DNA of 64,000 nucleotides from assembly GCF_900101495.1 (NCBI RefSeq), contig NZ_FMUS01000014.1, forward strand, positions 1 to 64,000, read 5' to 3'. The translations under genes and the position numbers were made by a program. Below are positions 27,671 to 38,314 of the stretch, in pieces. The notes beneath the pieces were generated by a model that worked only from the letters and a program-made list of their open reading frames with translations, had not been told where the DNA came from and did no database searches. This DNA comes from Alkaliphilus peptidifermentans DSM 18978. Its GTDB lineage: Bacteria; Bacillota; Clostridia; Peptostreptococcales; Natronincolaceae. Each line of letters begins with the position of its first letter. Position 1 is the stretch's first letter.

Positions 27671-28589
27671 TCACATCCAAACCATCTTTGTTTATTTCTA
27701 TTTTACATTCCAAGTAACCTTGATGGTCACCGTCAAATTCAACTTCGCTTACCTTATCCAAATCATATATTTCGATCTCTTTGCAGTAAAGCAAGCTAAA
27801 ATTGTTATTGTCGACTATTTTTCCCGTATAAATAGCCCTTAACACAGACAACACATTTGATAATTTCAGTTCTTTAACAATTAATATATAAAATTGGGTT
27901 TTCATTTCTTCAATATTTCCATGGACTTTGATACCTGAAGCAATGTAAGGCGTGATTCCAACTGAGATATTATGTACATTATTATAAATATAGGTCTCAC
28001 CATCCACCACCAACCTATAATCCTTTTTTCTGTAGCTTAATAGAGTGCCAATTAGGGATACCAATGTCCCACCGAAATCTCCCAATATTTTTCTTATGCC
28101 ATTATTGGCATATGTAGCTAATTTTGATCCTAAGCCAATATTTGCACAGCATGCAAAATAAGCTGTTTTAGTCCCATCATTAATATTATTCTCCCTAAAC
28201 TCAATTCGACCTATTTTAATTTGTTTGATTTGTGGTTTAATAATGTTATTTATTGCATCTTCAATATTTAAAGGAATGTTATAGGATTTACAAAAATCCG
28301 GGCTTGTTCCTGTGTAAATTATGCCTATTGCATTATTTGAATGTCTCTTCCCCTCTATATCAAAAAAACCATTAATTACTTTATTGATGGTGCCATCTCC
28401 ACCAACAGCAACAATAACATCATAGTTTTTATTTTCAGCATAGGAGATTTCATAGGCGTTTTGGAGGGATGCTGTTATTCGATAATCAAAATTGATTTGA
28501 TTATCCTTAAAGAAGTCTAATATTTTTTCGAAGGACTTCTGGCTTTTACCACCCTTTGAACCAGGATTTAAAATTATTAAATATTTCAT
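27657..28589 (-). CDS. Lipid kinase, diacylglycerol/sphingosine kinase family
   Basis: A 310-residue DAGK-catalytic-domain protein: YLIILNPGSKGGKSQKSF at the start and the nucleotide loop VAVGGDGTINKVINGFF, then GTSPDFCKSYNIP. The family phosphorylates lipid hydroxyls (diacylglycerol, sphingoid bases, multi-prenyl glycerols). Its ATG directly follows the TAG stop of the oxoamine synthase gene, so the two are coupled. In this context an amino-alcohol lipid or its prenyl derivative is a plausible substrate. Confidence 0.85.
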   Translation of the reverse strand: MKYLIILNPGSKGGKSQKSFEKILDFFKDNQINFDYRITASLQNAYEISYAENKNYDVIVAVGGDGTINKVINGFFDIEGKRHSNNAIGIIYTGTSPDFCKSYNIPLNIEDAINNIIKPQIKQIKIGRIEFRENNINDGTKTAYFACCANIGLGSKLATYANNGIRKILGDFGGTLVSLIGTLLSYRKKDYRLVVDGETYIYNNVHNISVGITPYIASGIKVHGNIEEMKTQFYILIVKELKLSNVLSVLRAIYTGKIVDNNNFSLLYCKEIEIYDLDKVSEVEFDGDHQGYLECKIEINKDGLDVIVGE

Positions 28590-29735
28590 CTATAACACCA
28601 TTTCTCTTATTTTGTCTTCAAGCTTATTCATATCTTCTTCTCTAAGTCCTGCATTTGCAATTAATCTTATTCGCGATTGATTTTGGGGTACAGAGGGTGT
28701 GATAAAGGTTGTAGTTAATATTTTTTTACTATAGAAGTTTTTTGCAATTGTAAAAGCATTTTTTGAATTACCAGCCTTGATTGATGTTATAGGCATAGAA
28801 GTTTCTACTATATCAAATTTTAATTGCTTTAGTATGCTTTTAAGTCTACTTGAATTTCTATCTAATTTATTTTTTATTTGAGGGAATTCATTTGTAATAA
28901 TATCAATTGTTTTATCTATTCCGCCTAAAACAGCTGGAACCAAGGCTGTAGAATATATTAGCTGTGGAAGATAGTATGAAATATACTCCATAAGCTCATT
29001 ATTACCTGCAATTATACCACCTTGATTGGCCAATCCCTTTCCTAATGACGCAGTATAAATAATTTTGTCGTGTTCAGTCTTAATATCACTTAAAATACCC
29101 TTCCCCTGAGGGCCAATTATGCCAATTCCATGGGAGTCGTCTACAACCAAATAAGCTGAGTATTTCTTTGCGATTTCTATGTATTTATTAATATCTATTA
29201 CTTCTCCCTCTGTGGAAAATACTGACTCAGTTACAATAAATACATTCTTATATTTCTCTCTCTTTTCCAGTAGTTTCTCAAGATGCAATATATTATTATG
29301 TAAAAACAATCTTATCTTTCCGCTGGTTGCTTGGGCTCCTTCAATCAAAGAAGAATGTGCATAATGATCAATCAATATTAAATCCTTTTCTTTAGTGATA
29401 GCTTTAAATAGTCCATTATTAGCTTGATAGCAAGATGGAAGTAACACAGCCCTATCTAAGTTAACAAATCTTGCCAGCTTAAATTGTACATTCTCATATA
29501 AATCAATGTATCCACTTGCAATGGGAGTACCACACATAGAAAGACCATATTTTTTTAATGCTACAATAGAATGCTTGACGATTCTTTCATCATTGGCCAA
29601 GCCTAGATAGTTATTGGAGGCCAAATCAATGTATTCTTCATCACCGATATTCACTGTGGTTTTGAGACCAGAATTCATCATCTTATAATATGGGTTAAAG
29701 TCAGTCTCCATTTCAAGTGATTTATCAACCTTCAT
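28590..29735 (-). CDS. Alpha-oxoamine synthase (PLP; AONS/KBL/SPT family)
   Basis: A 381-residue fold-type I PLP enzyme. Family marks: NNYLGLANDERI, GTPIASGYIDLYENVQ, VVDDSHGIGIIG and the Schiff-base lysine in TASLGKGLANQGG. The family condenses an acyl-CoA or acyl-ACP with glycine, alanine or serine. No other biotin gene is present and an ACP gene lies directly upstream (stop and start adjacent), as in bacterial serine palmitoyltransferase loci, so an acyl-ACP-using SPT-like role is a good guess. BioF or glycine C-acetyltransferase is the alternative. Confidence 0.85.
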   Translation of the reverse strand: MKVDKSLEMETDFNPYYKMMNSGLKTTVNIGDEEYIDLASNNYLGLANDERIVKHSIVALKKYGLSMCGTPIASGYIDLYENVQFKLARFVNLDRAVLLPSCYQANNGLFKAITKEKDLILIDHYAHSSLIEGAQATSGKIRLFLHNNILHLEKLLEKREKYKNVFIVTESVFSTEGEVIDINKYIEIAKKYSAYLVVDDSHGIGIIGPQGKGILSDIKTEHDKIIYTASLGKGLANQGGIIAGNNELMEYISYYLPQLIYSTALVPAVLGGIDKTIDIITNEFPQIKNKLDRNSSRLKSILKQLKFDIVETSMPITSIKAGNSKNAFTIAKNFYSKKILTTTFITPSVPQNQSRIRLIANAGLREEDMNKLEDKIREMVL

Positions 29736-29972
29736 TTAAGAACCCTTCCTTATATCAGATATTTTTTCAATAATATCTCTCACAGTAACAATATCCCTAA
29801 AGTCCTTATCATTTATTTCTAAATCCATCTCGTCCTCAAAAGCATTTAAAAGTATTGTAACTCCTAAAGAGTCCACTTCCAGATCGTCAAACAATTTACT
29901 ATCTAAATTTACTTCTGTATCCGACTCAATATTTTCTTCAATAATTCTAATAATCTTTTTTTCTAGCTCCAT
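29736..29972 (-). CDS. Acyl carrier protein
   Basis: A 78-residue acidic four-helix carrier protein. The phosphopantetheine serine lies in DDLEVDSLGVTILL. It is not the household ACP context (no fab or plsX genes nearby). It sits between the old yellow enzyme and the oxoamine synthase, overlapping the former by one base, and most likely carries the acyl chain for the cluster. Confidence 0.9.
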   Translation of the reverse strand: MELEKKIIRIIEENIESDTEVNLDSKLFDDLEVDSLGVTILLNAFEDEMDLEINDKDFRDIVTVRDIIEKISDIRKGS

Positions 29973-31159
29973 TATTTCACCCCTTTTGTAAATTTATAGC
30001 ATTTGCTTGCTACGCCTGTATCCGTCATAACGGCACAATAATTGCAGTTTATACATTTAAAGGTGTATTCCTGGCATTGGTTCAATGAATTCATTAAGTC
30101 TATTTCTGCCAAGAAAGGTCTACAAAGGCCAACATAGTCACAATAATTATTTTTTAATGCATCAACAATTGTTTTTTTAGTGCGAAATCCTCCCACTGAT
30201 ATAATTGGAGTATTGGTGTGCTCCTTTGCTAGCTTTGCATAATCTAGATTATATGCTTCACTATAGTCTTTCAATTTATTTTTATACCAAGGGAATATCA
30301 CTTTTTTAGTTAAAGCTATCCTTAATGGATTGGTGCTATAGAATAAGGGGTTTTTATCTAATATCAATTGATAGGGTACATCCCCCCTAAAGATATTCAA
30401 GGCAAAATCCATTGTCCCGTAGCTTATTTCAATCATATGAAGACTTTTTGAATTTAGATACTTAATTAGATTTATAAATCTTTCTGTAGTAAATTTATCA
30501 TCTATATCCACACCTCCGCTAATCTTTATTAGTAGAGGATATGCAGTTCCACATTTTTCTCTTATTCTATCGATGATTTCATCAAGAAATTTCACACCTA
30601 AGCCCAGTTCTTTAGATATACCATATTTATCTCTTCTATCATTTATGCCTTCTAGAAGAAACTGATGGATAAGATATCCATGGGCTCCATGAATTTGAAC
30701 ACCATCAAAGCCTGACTTCTTGGCTCTCAAAGCTGCTTCCCCAAATGATTCAACAATGCTTTCAATTTCCTGTATGGTAAGCTTTTTAGGTTTTTCCCTA
30801 AAATATACTGATCTTTTACTACTAGGGGATAAAAGTCTACTACCAGTAATATTACTTCTGCTTTGTCTTCCTGTATGGGCTATTTGCATATAAATTCGAG
30901 ACCCATGTTCATGTACAATATGGCATAATTTTTTATAGTATTCAATTTTGTTATCATTATCTATTCCCGCCTGCCCTACATGCATCGCCCTTCCCTTAAC
31001 ATCAATAAAGGCAAAACCAGTAATTATATTTTTTACATTATTAACTGCTAGATCTTTGTAAAAGTCATAATACTGTTGAATGGGAAATCCATTAATATCA
31101 CACAGGCCTTCATAAGTAGATGAGCTAAATATTTTACTGTTTAATTCATATTCCTTCAT
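29972..31159 (-). CDS. Old yellow enzyme family flavin oxidoreductase
   Basis: A 395-residue NADH:flavin oxidoreductase barrel. Marks: QIAHTGRQSRSNITGS, GVQIHGAHGYLIHQFLLEG, RRDKYG and SVGGFRTKKTIVDAL; the C-terminus has CINCNYCAVMTD cysteines that could bind an Fe-S cluster, with the long NADH-oxidase-type tail missing. Such enzymes reduce activated C=C bonds (enones). It is coupled to the ACP gene. Confidence 0.85.
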   Translation of the reverse strand: MKEYELNSKIFSSSTYEGLCDINGFPIQQYYDFYKDLAVNNVKNIITGFAFIDVKGRAMHVGQAGIDNDNKIEYYKKLCHIVHEHGSRIYMQIAHTGRQSRSNITGSRLLSPSSKRSVYFREKPKKLTIQEIESIVESFGEAALRAKKSGFDGVQIHGAHGYLIHQFLLEGINDRRDKYGISKELGLGVKFLDEIIDRIREKCGTAYPLLIKISGGVDIDDKFTTERFINLIKYLNSKSLHMIEISYGTMDFALNIFRGDVPYQLILDKNPLFYSTNPLRIALTKKVIFPWYKNKLKDYSEAYNLDYAKLAKEHTNTPIISVGGFRTKKTIVDALKNNYCDYVGLCRPFLAEIDLMNSLNQCQEYTFKCINCNYCAVMTDTGVASKCYKFTKGVK

Positions 31160-31167
31160 ACAGACAC

Positions 31168-32148
31168 CTACGCCTTATAATTGGTATGTAAATTAAAAAT
31201 AAAACCAACAAGAATATAAGAAGAAATAAATAATACAAATGCTAGCTCAACATTGAATAGTGCTATTAGAGCTGCTTGTGAACATATACATGCTCTGAAA
31301 TTTGTAATAAGTGAGTAATATGTTTTTTTCCCAATAGGATTTTTAAAATATAGTAAAGCAGTCCACATATGAAGAAAAAAGGATAATACAGCTAAAATAA
31401 TAAATGCTTTATTTGCTCTTGCAATTATCATATCATTCATATAAATAAAGGCAAACAGTAAATATGGAATAAAGGATGCAACTAATCCTATGGTTCTTGC
31501 TTTTCTTAGTCCTTTAGCTACAATAATTGTTTTTTTATTTGATCTTTTATCACCTTTATAATCTTTAAAATATGTAAAATATGTCATTAAACTATTAATT
31601 ATTACTATAATCAACCAAACCGAAACTCTGCTTTTAGTGAAATAGGGCTCTCCAATGGGTCCTGAAGCTAAAAATCCAAAAACAGGGGTCATGCTAATCA
31701 TTAACCCAAAGCTAATATTACCCATTATCCCATGACCCTTTGCATATTCATATATTATGTTCAATAGCACCCCCAAAATCAGTGGAATTAATGCAATTGG
31801 CTCAAGCCAGAAATATGTTATAACACCCGTCAAAAATATTAGTATGCCAGACACTGACAGTGCCCATTTTACAGGTAATTCTCCTGTCACCATGGGTCTA
31901 CTTGGTGCATTTAATTTATCTTCCTTTAAACCTAAATAATCATTTATAATTTGATTAATCCCCCAGCTTAAAAATAGTAAAAGTAATATAATAAACTTCC
32001 TACTCATACTAGGTGCGATTTCTCCAGTATCAAAATCATTTGCTATATGCTCATAAAACGCTACACCCAACCATCCGGGTATACCAGTAACAAATGCATA
32101 GTATAATCGCATTGATTTTATGTATGCTTTAATTCTACTGAACATCAT
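31168..32148 (-). CDS. UbiA-family prenyltransferase
   Basis: A 326-residue polytopic membrane protein with about eight hydrophobic segments. Motif 1 reads INDYLGLKEDKLNAPSRPM and motif 2 KDYKGDKRSNKKT. The NxPxRP element recalls geranylgeranylglyceryl-phosphate-type UbiA enzymes. In motif 1 (NDxxDxxxD) the middle aspartate is glycine, which may affect Mg/diphosphate binding. It is the first gene of the nine-gene operon; GGGGGCATATG stands at the start codon. The prenyl acceptor is unknown. Confidence 0.83.
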   Translation of the reverse strand: MMFSRIKAYIKSMRLYYAFVTGIPGWLGVAFYEHIANDFDTGEIAPSMSRKFIILLLLFLSWGINQIINDYLGLKEDKLNAPSRPMVTGELPVKWALSVSGILIFLTGVITYFWLEPIALIPLILGVLLNIIYEYAKGHGIMGNISFGLMISMTPVFGFLASGPIGEPYFTKSRVSVWLIIVIINSLMTYFTYFKDYKGDKRSNKKTIIVAKGLRKARTIGLVASFIPYLLFAFIYMNDMIIARANKAFIILAVLSFFLHMWTALLYFKNPIGKKTYYSLITNFRACICSQAALIALFNVELAFVLFISSYILVGFIFNLHTNYKA

Positions 32149-32205
32149 ATGCCCCCTTAACTTATAGTAAAACCTCTATAGCTTTAAAAAAAACCATAAT
32201 TTATT

Positions 32206-32232
32206 ATTATAGTTCCTTTTATTCTACATCAA
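32206..32232 (-). promoter_or_regulatory. Weak promoter candidate of the nine-gene operon
   Basis: TTGATG (32232-32227) and TATAAT (32211-32206) with a 15-base spacer, about 60 bases before the UbiA start. The spacer is short of the ideal. Confidence 0.35.
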
Positions 32233-32366
32233 CGCCTTTTTGACCTTCTAAGTAAATCAAAATCAGTTAACATTCCAGAAAAAATAATAAAATAGTAGGA
32301 TATATTGGTTGCTGCAGCGAAAGTATAATACTAATTATCCAAAACTTGGTTATTTGGTTATATTAT

Positions 32367-32400
32367 AAATGCTTAGGATATTTGATTATCCTAAGCATTT
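32367..32400. terminator. Bidirectional hairpin between guaA and the nine-gene operon
   Basis: AAATGCTTAGGATA pairs perfectly with TATCCTAAGCATTT across six bases. It isolates the two operons; the U-run is poor in both directions. Confidence 0.6.
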
Positions 32401-32458
32401 ATCAGACTATATCTATTTTGTAAATCTTGTTTCATTACTCTTCACCAACACTAGTTGA

Positions 32459-32490
32459 CAAAAATACACTGGGTCTTTTTACCCTTGTGT
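32459..32490 (-). terminator. Intrinsic terminator of guaA
   Basis: ACACAAGGGT pairs with ACCCAGTGT and is followed by ATTTTTG on the minus strand, just after the guaA stop. Confidence 0.75.
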
Positions 32491-32496
32491 CCTGTT

Positions 32497-34029
32497 TTAC
32501 TCCCATTCTACTGTTGATGGCGGCTTTGAGGTAATATCATATACTATTCTATTTACTCCCTCAACTTCATTTACGATCCTTCTAGACATTTTTTCTAACA
32601 CTTCAAATGGAATGCGAGCCCAGTCTGCCGTCATGGCATCTGAACTGGTGATTGCTCTAATTCCTACAGTGTGGGCGTAGGTTCTTTCATCCCCCATAAC
32701 ACCAACACTCATGATACCAGGTAAAACTGCAAAATATTGCCATATTTGTCTATCTAATCCTGCACTCTTAATCTCATCTCTTACAATGGCATCTGCTTCT
32801 CGAACTATTTCTAATTTTTCTTCTGTAATCTCCCCTAAAACTCTGACTGCTAAGCCTGGTCCTGGGAATGGTTGTCTCCAGACTATTTCCTCAGGTAAGC
32901 CTAACTCAGTACCTACAGCCCGCACCTCATCCTTAAAAAGGAACTTAAATGGCTCTATCAGGTGGAAATCCATATCTTCTGGAAGTCCGCCTACATTATG
33001 ATGACTTTTTATTACAGCAGCAGTTTCTGTACCGCTCTCAATAATATCGGGATATAGGGTCCCTTGAACTAGAAAATCAATCTTACCTAATTTTTTAGCT
33101 TCTTCCTCAAATAATCGAATGAATTCTTCTCCTATAATCTTTCTTTTTCTTTCGGGATCACTAACTCCAGCCAATTTTCCTAAAAATCTGTCCTTAGCAT
33201 TCACTCTAATAAAATTAATTTTAAACTTATTTTTAAATATATCCTCAACCCAGTCACCTTCATTTTTTCGCAGCAACCCATGATCGACAAAAACACAGGT
33301 TAAATTGTCACCAATAGCCTGATGTACCAGCACAGCTGCTACTGAAGAATCAACACCTCCAGACAAGGCGCAGAGTACCTTTCTATCTCCAACCTTTTCT
33401 CTAATGTAACTGATTTCTTCTTCAATATAATTCTTCATAGTCCAGCTACCCTTACAACCACAAATCTCATAAAGAAAGTTCCTTATCATTTCACTGCCCT
33501 TTTGTGTATGCTCAACCTCTGGATGAAATTGAACTGCATATAACTTAGCAGAATGGTTCTCCATTGCCGCTACAGGACAATCTGTAGTTGTTGCTGTAAC
33601 TTTAAAATCTACAGGTGCCTCTTCAATAAAATCTGTATGACTCATCCAGCATATTGTATTTTGTTCAATATCCTTAAAGAGCAAAGATTTTTCATTTATA
33701 TTTAAGGCTGTCTTTCCATACTCTCTATTTTTAGCCCGATTTACCTTGCCACCCAGTGCTGTTGCAATAAGCTGCCCTCCATAGCAAATACCTAAAATAG
33801 GTATCCCAAGCTTAAATATATCTTCATGACATTTTGGCGCAGTTTCACCATACACACTGGCTGGACCTCCTGTGAAAATAATACCTGTAGGGTTCTTTTT
33901 CTTAATTTCTTCAACTGAAATTTTATAAGGCACTACCTCACAATAGACATTAAATTCTCTAACCCTTCGTGCAATTAATTGGTTATATTGGCCACCGAAA
34001 TCTAAAATTAATATTAATTCGTTGTTCAT
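32497..34029 (-). CDS. guaA: GMP synthase (glutamine-hydrolysing)
   Basis: A 510-residue full-length GuaA converting XMP to GMP. The amidotransferase domain has [10 protein letters not shown] (nucleophile) and [11 protein letters not shown]; the synthetase domain has [19 protein letters not shown], and the C-terminal dimer domain ends [11 protein letters not shown]. The start at 34029 gives [15 protein letters not shown] and follows GAAAGG. guaB lies upstream in the same direction, separated by a repeat element. Confidence 0.97.
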   Translation of the reverse strand: MNNELILILDFGGQYNQLIARRVREFNVYCEVVPYKISVEEIKKKNPTGIIFTGGPASVYGETAPKCHEDIFKLGIPILGICYGGQLIATALGGKVNRAKNREYGKTALNINEKSLLFKDIEQNTICWMSHTDFIEEAPVDFKVTATTTDCPVAAMENHSAKLYAVQFHPEVEHTQKGSEMIRNFLYEICGCKGSWTMKNYIEEEISYIREKVGDRKVLCALSGGVDSSVAAVLVHQAIGDNLTCVFVDHGLLRKNEGDWVEDIFKNKFKINFIRVNAKDRFLGKLAGVSDPERKRKIIGEEFIRLFEEEAKKLGKIDFLVQGTLYPDIIESGTETAAVIKSHHNVGGLPEDMDFHLIEPFKFLFKDEVRAVGTELGLPEEIVWRQPFPGPGLAVRVLGEITEEKLEIVREADAIVRDEIKSAGLDRQIWQYFAVLPGIMSVGVMGDERTYAHTVGIRAITSSDAMTADWARIPFEVLEKMSRRIVNEVEGVNRIVYDITSKPPSTVEWE

Positions 34030-34051
34030 AGAATTCATCCTTTCATATCTC

Positions 34052-34148
34052 AATTAGTAATTAGTAATGAGTAATGAGTAATTACAGTTGAAATTTGCTG
34101 AGGAAATTTCTTCTTTAACTCAATATTTAACATTCATCACTCAACATA
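34052..34148. repeat. Heptad-repeat element with GAAATTT core (guaB-guaA gap)
   Basis: TAATGAG/TAATTAG-type units lead to GAAATTT (34090-34096) and AAATTTC (34104-34110), then ATTTAAC/ATTCATC/ACTCAAC units. Confidence 0.65.
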
Positions 34149-34157
34149 AAAATTTTT

Positions 34158-35615
<1,458 letters not shown>

Positions 35616-35704
35616 TCATGTATCCTCCTTTTATATTTGAAATTAACAGTAAATTATTAAAAGCTTTTCCCTAATAAAAAATGATATACGCCTCTTTTAA
35701 GATA

Positions 35705-35760
35705 AATAAAAACCCATATAATAATTACCTCATAAGAGTGAAATTATTATATGGGTTAAA
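35705..35760 (-). terminator. Riboswitch-controlled terminator before guaB
   Basis: AACCCATATAATAATT pairs with AATTATTATATGGGTT and runs into TTTTATTT on the minus strand. It is the expression platform of the guanine riboswitch 70 bases upstream. Confidence 0.8.
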
Positions 35761-35825
35761 AATGCATAATCCAAAAACTATACAGCAATCATTATATAGT
35801 TCAAGTACTTATAAAATATAATAAC

Positions 35826-35898
35826 TCCACCCATAGTCAAATGATTTCCGGTCATTTGGTAGAAACAGCCGATCCATATTATCGGTATTATATGAGTG
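35826..35898 (-). promoter_or_regulatory. Guanine riboswitch (C74 type) of guaB
   Basis: Minus strand: CACTCATATAATACCG, ATATGGATCGG, GTTTCTACCAAATG, CCGGAAATC, then TTTGACTATGGGTG. P1, the kissing loops and the GAC-TATGGG junction are intact; the specificity base is C, hence guanine/hypoxanthine. Confidence 0.95.
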
Positions 35899-35924
35899 AA
35901 TCATTTATTAAATTGTTATATTAT

Positions 35925-35953
35925 AAAATATCAAAAGGCTATATGTATGTCAA
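35925..35953 (-). promoter_or_regulatory. Promoter of the guaB leader
   Basis: TTGACA (35953-35948), 17 bases, TATTTT (35930-35925). A TATAAT a few bases downstream is spaced too far. Confidence 0.55.
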
Positions 35954-36169
35954 GCATAAATTTATTAATAAAAATTAATCATTAGAATATTAGACCTTAT
36001 GCTTGATTATAGCATAGCTAAAATATTAATACTACTTTCTGCCTGCCCTACATCCTTATAATTAATTATTTATATACATATATTGTTCTTTTTGCAAGTT
36101 TAATGCTTTTACCATCCGATACAATAAATGTTATAATAATTATAACTATATTTTTAGGAGGTAATCATA

Positions 36170-36340
36170 ATGGGAGCTAGAATGTTCTTTGGTGGCTTTG
36201 GATTGATTTGGGTTTTAATAAATATTGGACTTTTCGCTTATATGATTTATCTATTCCATACTTTAGCAATGTCAAATAAGAAAATTGCTGATACTCTTGA
36301 GCATATTTTGATAACATTGGAAAGTAAGAAAAAAGAATAA
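36170..36340 (+). CDS. Small membrane protein
   Basis: Fifty-six residues from an ATG with GGAGGTAATCATA directly upstream, which makes it a credible gene despite its size. The N-terminal half is one hydrophobic segment (GFGLIWVLINIGLFAYMIYL), the C-terminal half charged and helical, ending SKKKE. No family recognised. It converges on the thioesterase gene and shares its terminator hairpin. Confidence 0.65.
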   Translation: MGARMFFGGFGLIWVLINIGLFAYMIYLFHTLAMSNKKIADTLEHILITLESKKKE

Positions 36341-36367
36341 ACACGGTTTTGCCGTATTTATTCTTTT
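36332..36367. terminator. Bidirectional terminator
   Basis: AAAGAATAAACACGG pairs with CCGTATTTATTCTTT between two convergent stop codons, with A/T runs on both sides. Confidence 0.75.
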
Positions 36368-36762
36368 GCTTTTTTTGAATTACTCTTTGATATGAACTTT
36401 TCTAATTCTATAATGTATCTGTCATGGCTACCTTCGCCGATTTTTTCTCTTTCATCGAAGGCCTCCACCTTAAAGTTTATTTTCTTCCTATCAATATCTA
36501 TAACTTCTGCAATAGCATATACCTTCATTCCTATTGGTGTTGCAGCTAAATGACTAACATTCACATTGGTGCCAACAGTTCCGTAGCCATTAGGCAAATG
36601 AGGTTCAATAGCCTCCATCGCTGCCTTTTCCATTAAGCCTATCATCAAGGGTGTAGCCAATACCTTAACTCCGCCACTACCAAATTCTTCAGCAGTGTCC
36701 TTTTGCGCAACAATAATTTCAACCCTTGCCTTCATTCCCACCTCAAGGTTAAATTCATTCAT
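36358..36762 (-). CDS. Hotdog thioesterase, FlK-like
   Basis: A 134-residue hotdog-fold protein of the fluoroacetyl-CoA thioesterase-like group. Marks: FGSGGVKVLATPLMIGLMEK, GYGTVGTNVNVSHLAATPIG and EGSHDRYII. Catalytic His/Glu are plausible in NVSHLA and in MEKAAMEAI. Relatives remove small acyl groups from CoA. The substrate is unknown. It lies about 70 bases after a zinc-ribbon gene. Confidence 0.82.
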   Translation of the reverse strand: MNEFNLEVGMKARVEIIVAQKDTAEEFGSGGVKVLATPLMIGLMEKAAMEAIEPHLPNGYGTVGTNVNVSHLAATPIGMKVYAIAEVIDIDRKKINFKVEAFDEREKIGEGSHDRYIIELEKFISKSNSKKAKE

Positions 36763-36832
36763 TATCTCACCTCTTTTTCTCTAGTAATCTCTACATATTG
36801 TGGTTTTCTTTTATTCAATATTCCTGTTGAAT

Positions 36833-37030
36833 TTATTTTTCTAAAAACCAATAGACATATCCACATTTATCACAAATATAATTTTGAGCAGCCTGATTTG
36901 CCCAATCAAATCCTAAAAAAGTAGCACCGGCAGTATTCATTAATGTCTCCCTTTTCCAAAATTCATCATAGCCACAAACAGGACAAACTAAGTTATTACC
37001 TGCCACTTGTACCTTTTCACTTTTAGCCAT
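36833..37030 (-). CDS. Small zinc-ribbon protein
   Basis: Sixty-five residues with two CxxC knuckles, LVCPVCGYDEFWKR and YICDKCGYVYWFLEK, separated by an alanine-rich turn (NTAGATFLGFDWANQAAQNY). Typical of one-domain zinc ribbons of unknown function in Firmicutes. It follows the aldo/keto reductase gene by about 25 bases. Confidence 0.8.
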   Translation of the reverse strand: MAKSEKVQVAGNNLVCPVCGYDEFWKRETLMNTAGATFLGFDWANQAAQNYICDKCGYVYWFLEK

Positions 37031-37055
37031 TTTTAAACTCTCCTTTTTTTGATAT

Positions 37056-38150
37056 TTATTTCATTATTTCACTAATTTCTTTTAATCTTTGGATGATTGG
37101 TAGTTTTTGTGTACATAGCTTTTCACAGGCACCGCAAGCTATACATTCAGCTGCTAATGCATCTTCTTTAATATTACCCTTATCCTTCAACCTATTAATA
37201 TGATTTTTCATTGCTTCTTTTCCATCTAAAATAGACAAATTATATGCTTCAAGATAGTTATGTATCATTATTTTCTTAGGACATTTTAAACAATATCCAC
37301 AGGTAGTACATAGAGAATTCATTTCTTCTCCTATTCTACTTTGAATTTCCTTCATTTTATCATCAGAAACCGCGAGAGGGTAATTAGTTACATTAATATT
37401 TTCTTCCACTTCCTCCAATGTGCCCATTCCAGCCAACACAACAGTAATTCCTTTTTGAGCTGCATTAAATCTTAAGGCAGCCTGACTAACACTTTCCCCT
37501 TCACCTTCCTTTAAAAAGCTAAAATACTTATCATTTTGTGGAATCAGTCCTCCACCAAGAGGATTCATAGTAACAACTCCAATATTTTTTTCTATAGCTG
37601 CGTATACCCCTTCTTGACGATATGGATGGTTTATAACATTGTATCCTAGTAATACACCCTCAAAAACATCATCCTCAATTATCCTTCTAATATCTTCACC
37701 CCTACAGTGGGTAGAAAATACCAAATGCTCTATCAAGCCTTCCTCTTTAGCCTTAAGTGCTCCTTCATAGGCTCCACCTGGCGCCATAACCTTTTGGTAT
37801 TGATTTAGGTCCATTATGCACCACATGTGGAAAAAATTAATTTTATCAATACCCATTCTCTCTAATGAGTTTTCTATTCGCCAACGAACCTTATCGGCAG
37901 TATCTTCTTTATTTACAGAGCTCTTGGTAGAAACAAAATAGTCTTTAGGCATTTTTTTAAATGCTTTACCAAAAATAAATTCGCTTCTGTCGTTACAATA
38001 AAAGGGCGCTGTATCAAAATAATTAATACCTAGCTCATTAGCTCTGCGTACCACTTCTGCTGAATAATCTTCATCTTCTCCAAATCGCATTCCACCAAAG
38101 CCTATTACAGAAACCTTCTTTCCTGTTTTTCCATACTCTCTATATATCAT
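37056..38150 (-). CDS. Aldo/keto reductase with C-terminal 4Fe-4S clusters
   Basis: A 364-residue AKR barrel (VIGFGGMRFGEDED, NYFDTAPFYCNDRSE, STKSSVNKED) fused to a ferredoxin-like tail with CTTCGYCLKCPKK and CIACGACEKLC. This is the common clostridial Fe-S AKR. The substrate is not known; the tail suggests electron delivery. First gene of a three-gene minus-strand group with the zinc ribbon and thioesterase. Confidence 0.88.
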   Translation of the reverse strand: MIYREYGKTGKKVSVIGFGGMRFGEDEDYSAEVVRRANELGINYFDTAPFYCNDRSEFIFGKAFKKMPKDYFVSTKSSVNKEDTADKVRWRIENSLERMGIDKINFFHMWCIMDLNQYQKVMAPGGAYEGALKAKEEGLIEHLVFSTHCRGEDIRRIIEDDVFEGVLLGYNVINHPYRQEGVYAAIEKNIGVVTMNPLGGGLIPQNDKYFSFLKEGEGESVSQAALRFNAAQKGITVVLAGMGTLEEVEENINVTNYPLAVSDDKMKEIQSRIGEEMNSLCTTCGYCLKCPKKIMIHNYLEAYNLSILDGKEAMKNHINRLKDKGNIKEDALAAECIACGACEKLCTQKLPIIQRLKEISEIMK

Positions 38151-38314
38151 AGATCCAGCCTCCTTAGTATATGTACATAATAATATTATACAGAAAAATT
38201 ATTTTTTTTCCAATTAACATTGTCTTTTAATTATAGAGATTAAGTAATTTCTTTCTCATGTGTTTAAAATTCAATTTGTTCTGTATTTAATTGGGTATTT
38301 TACTTGTTTTTCTA

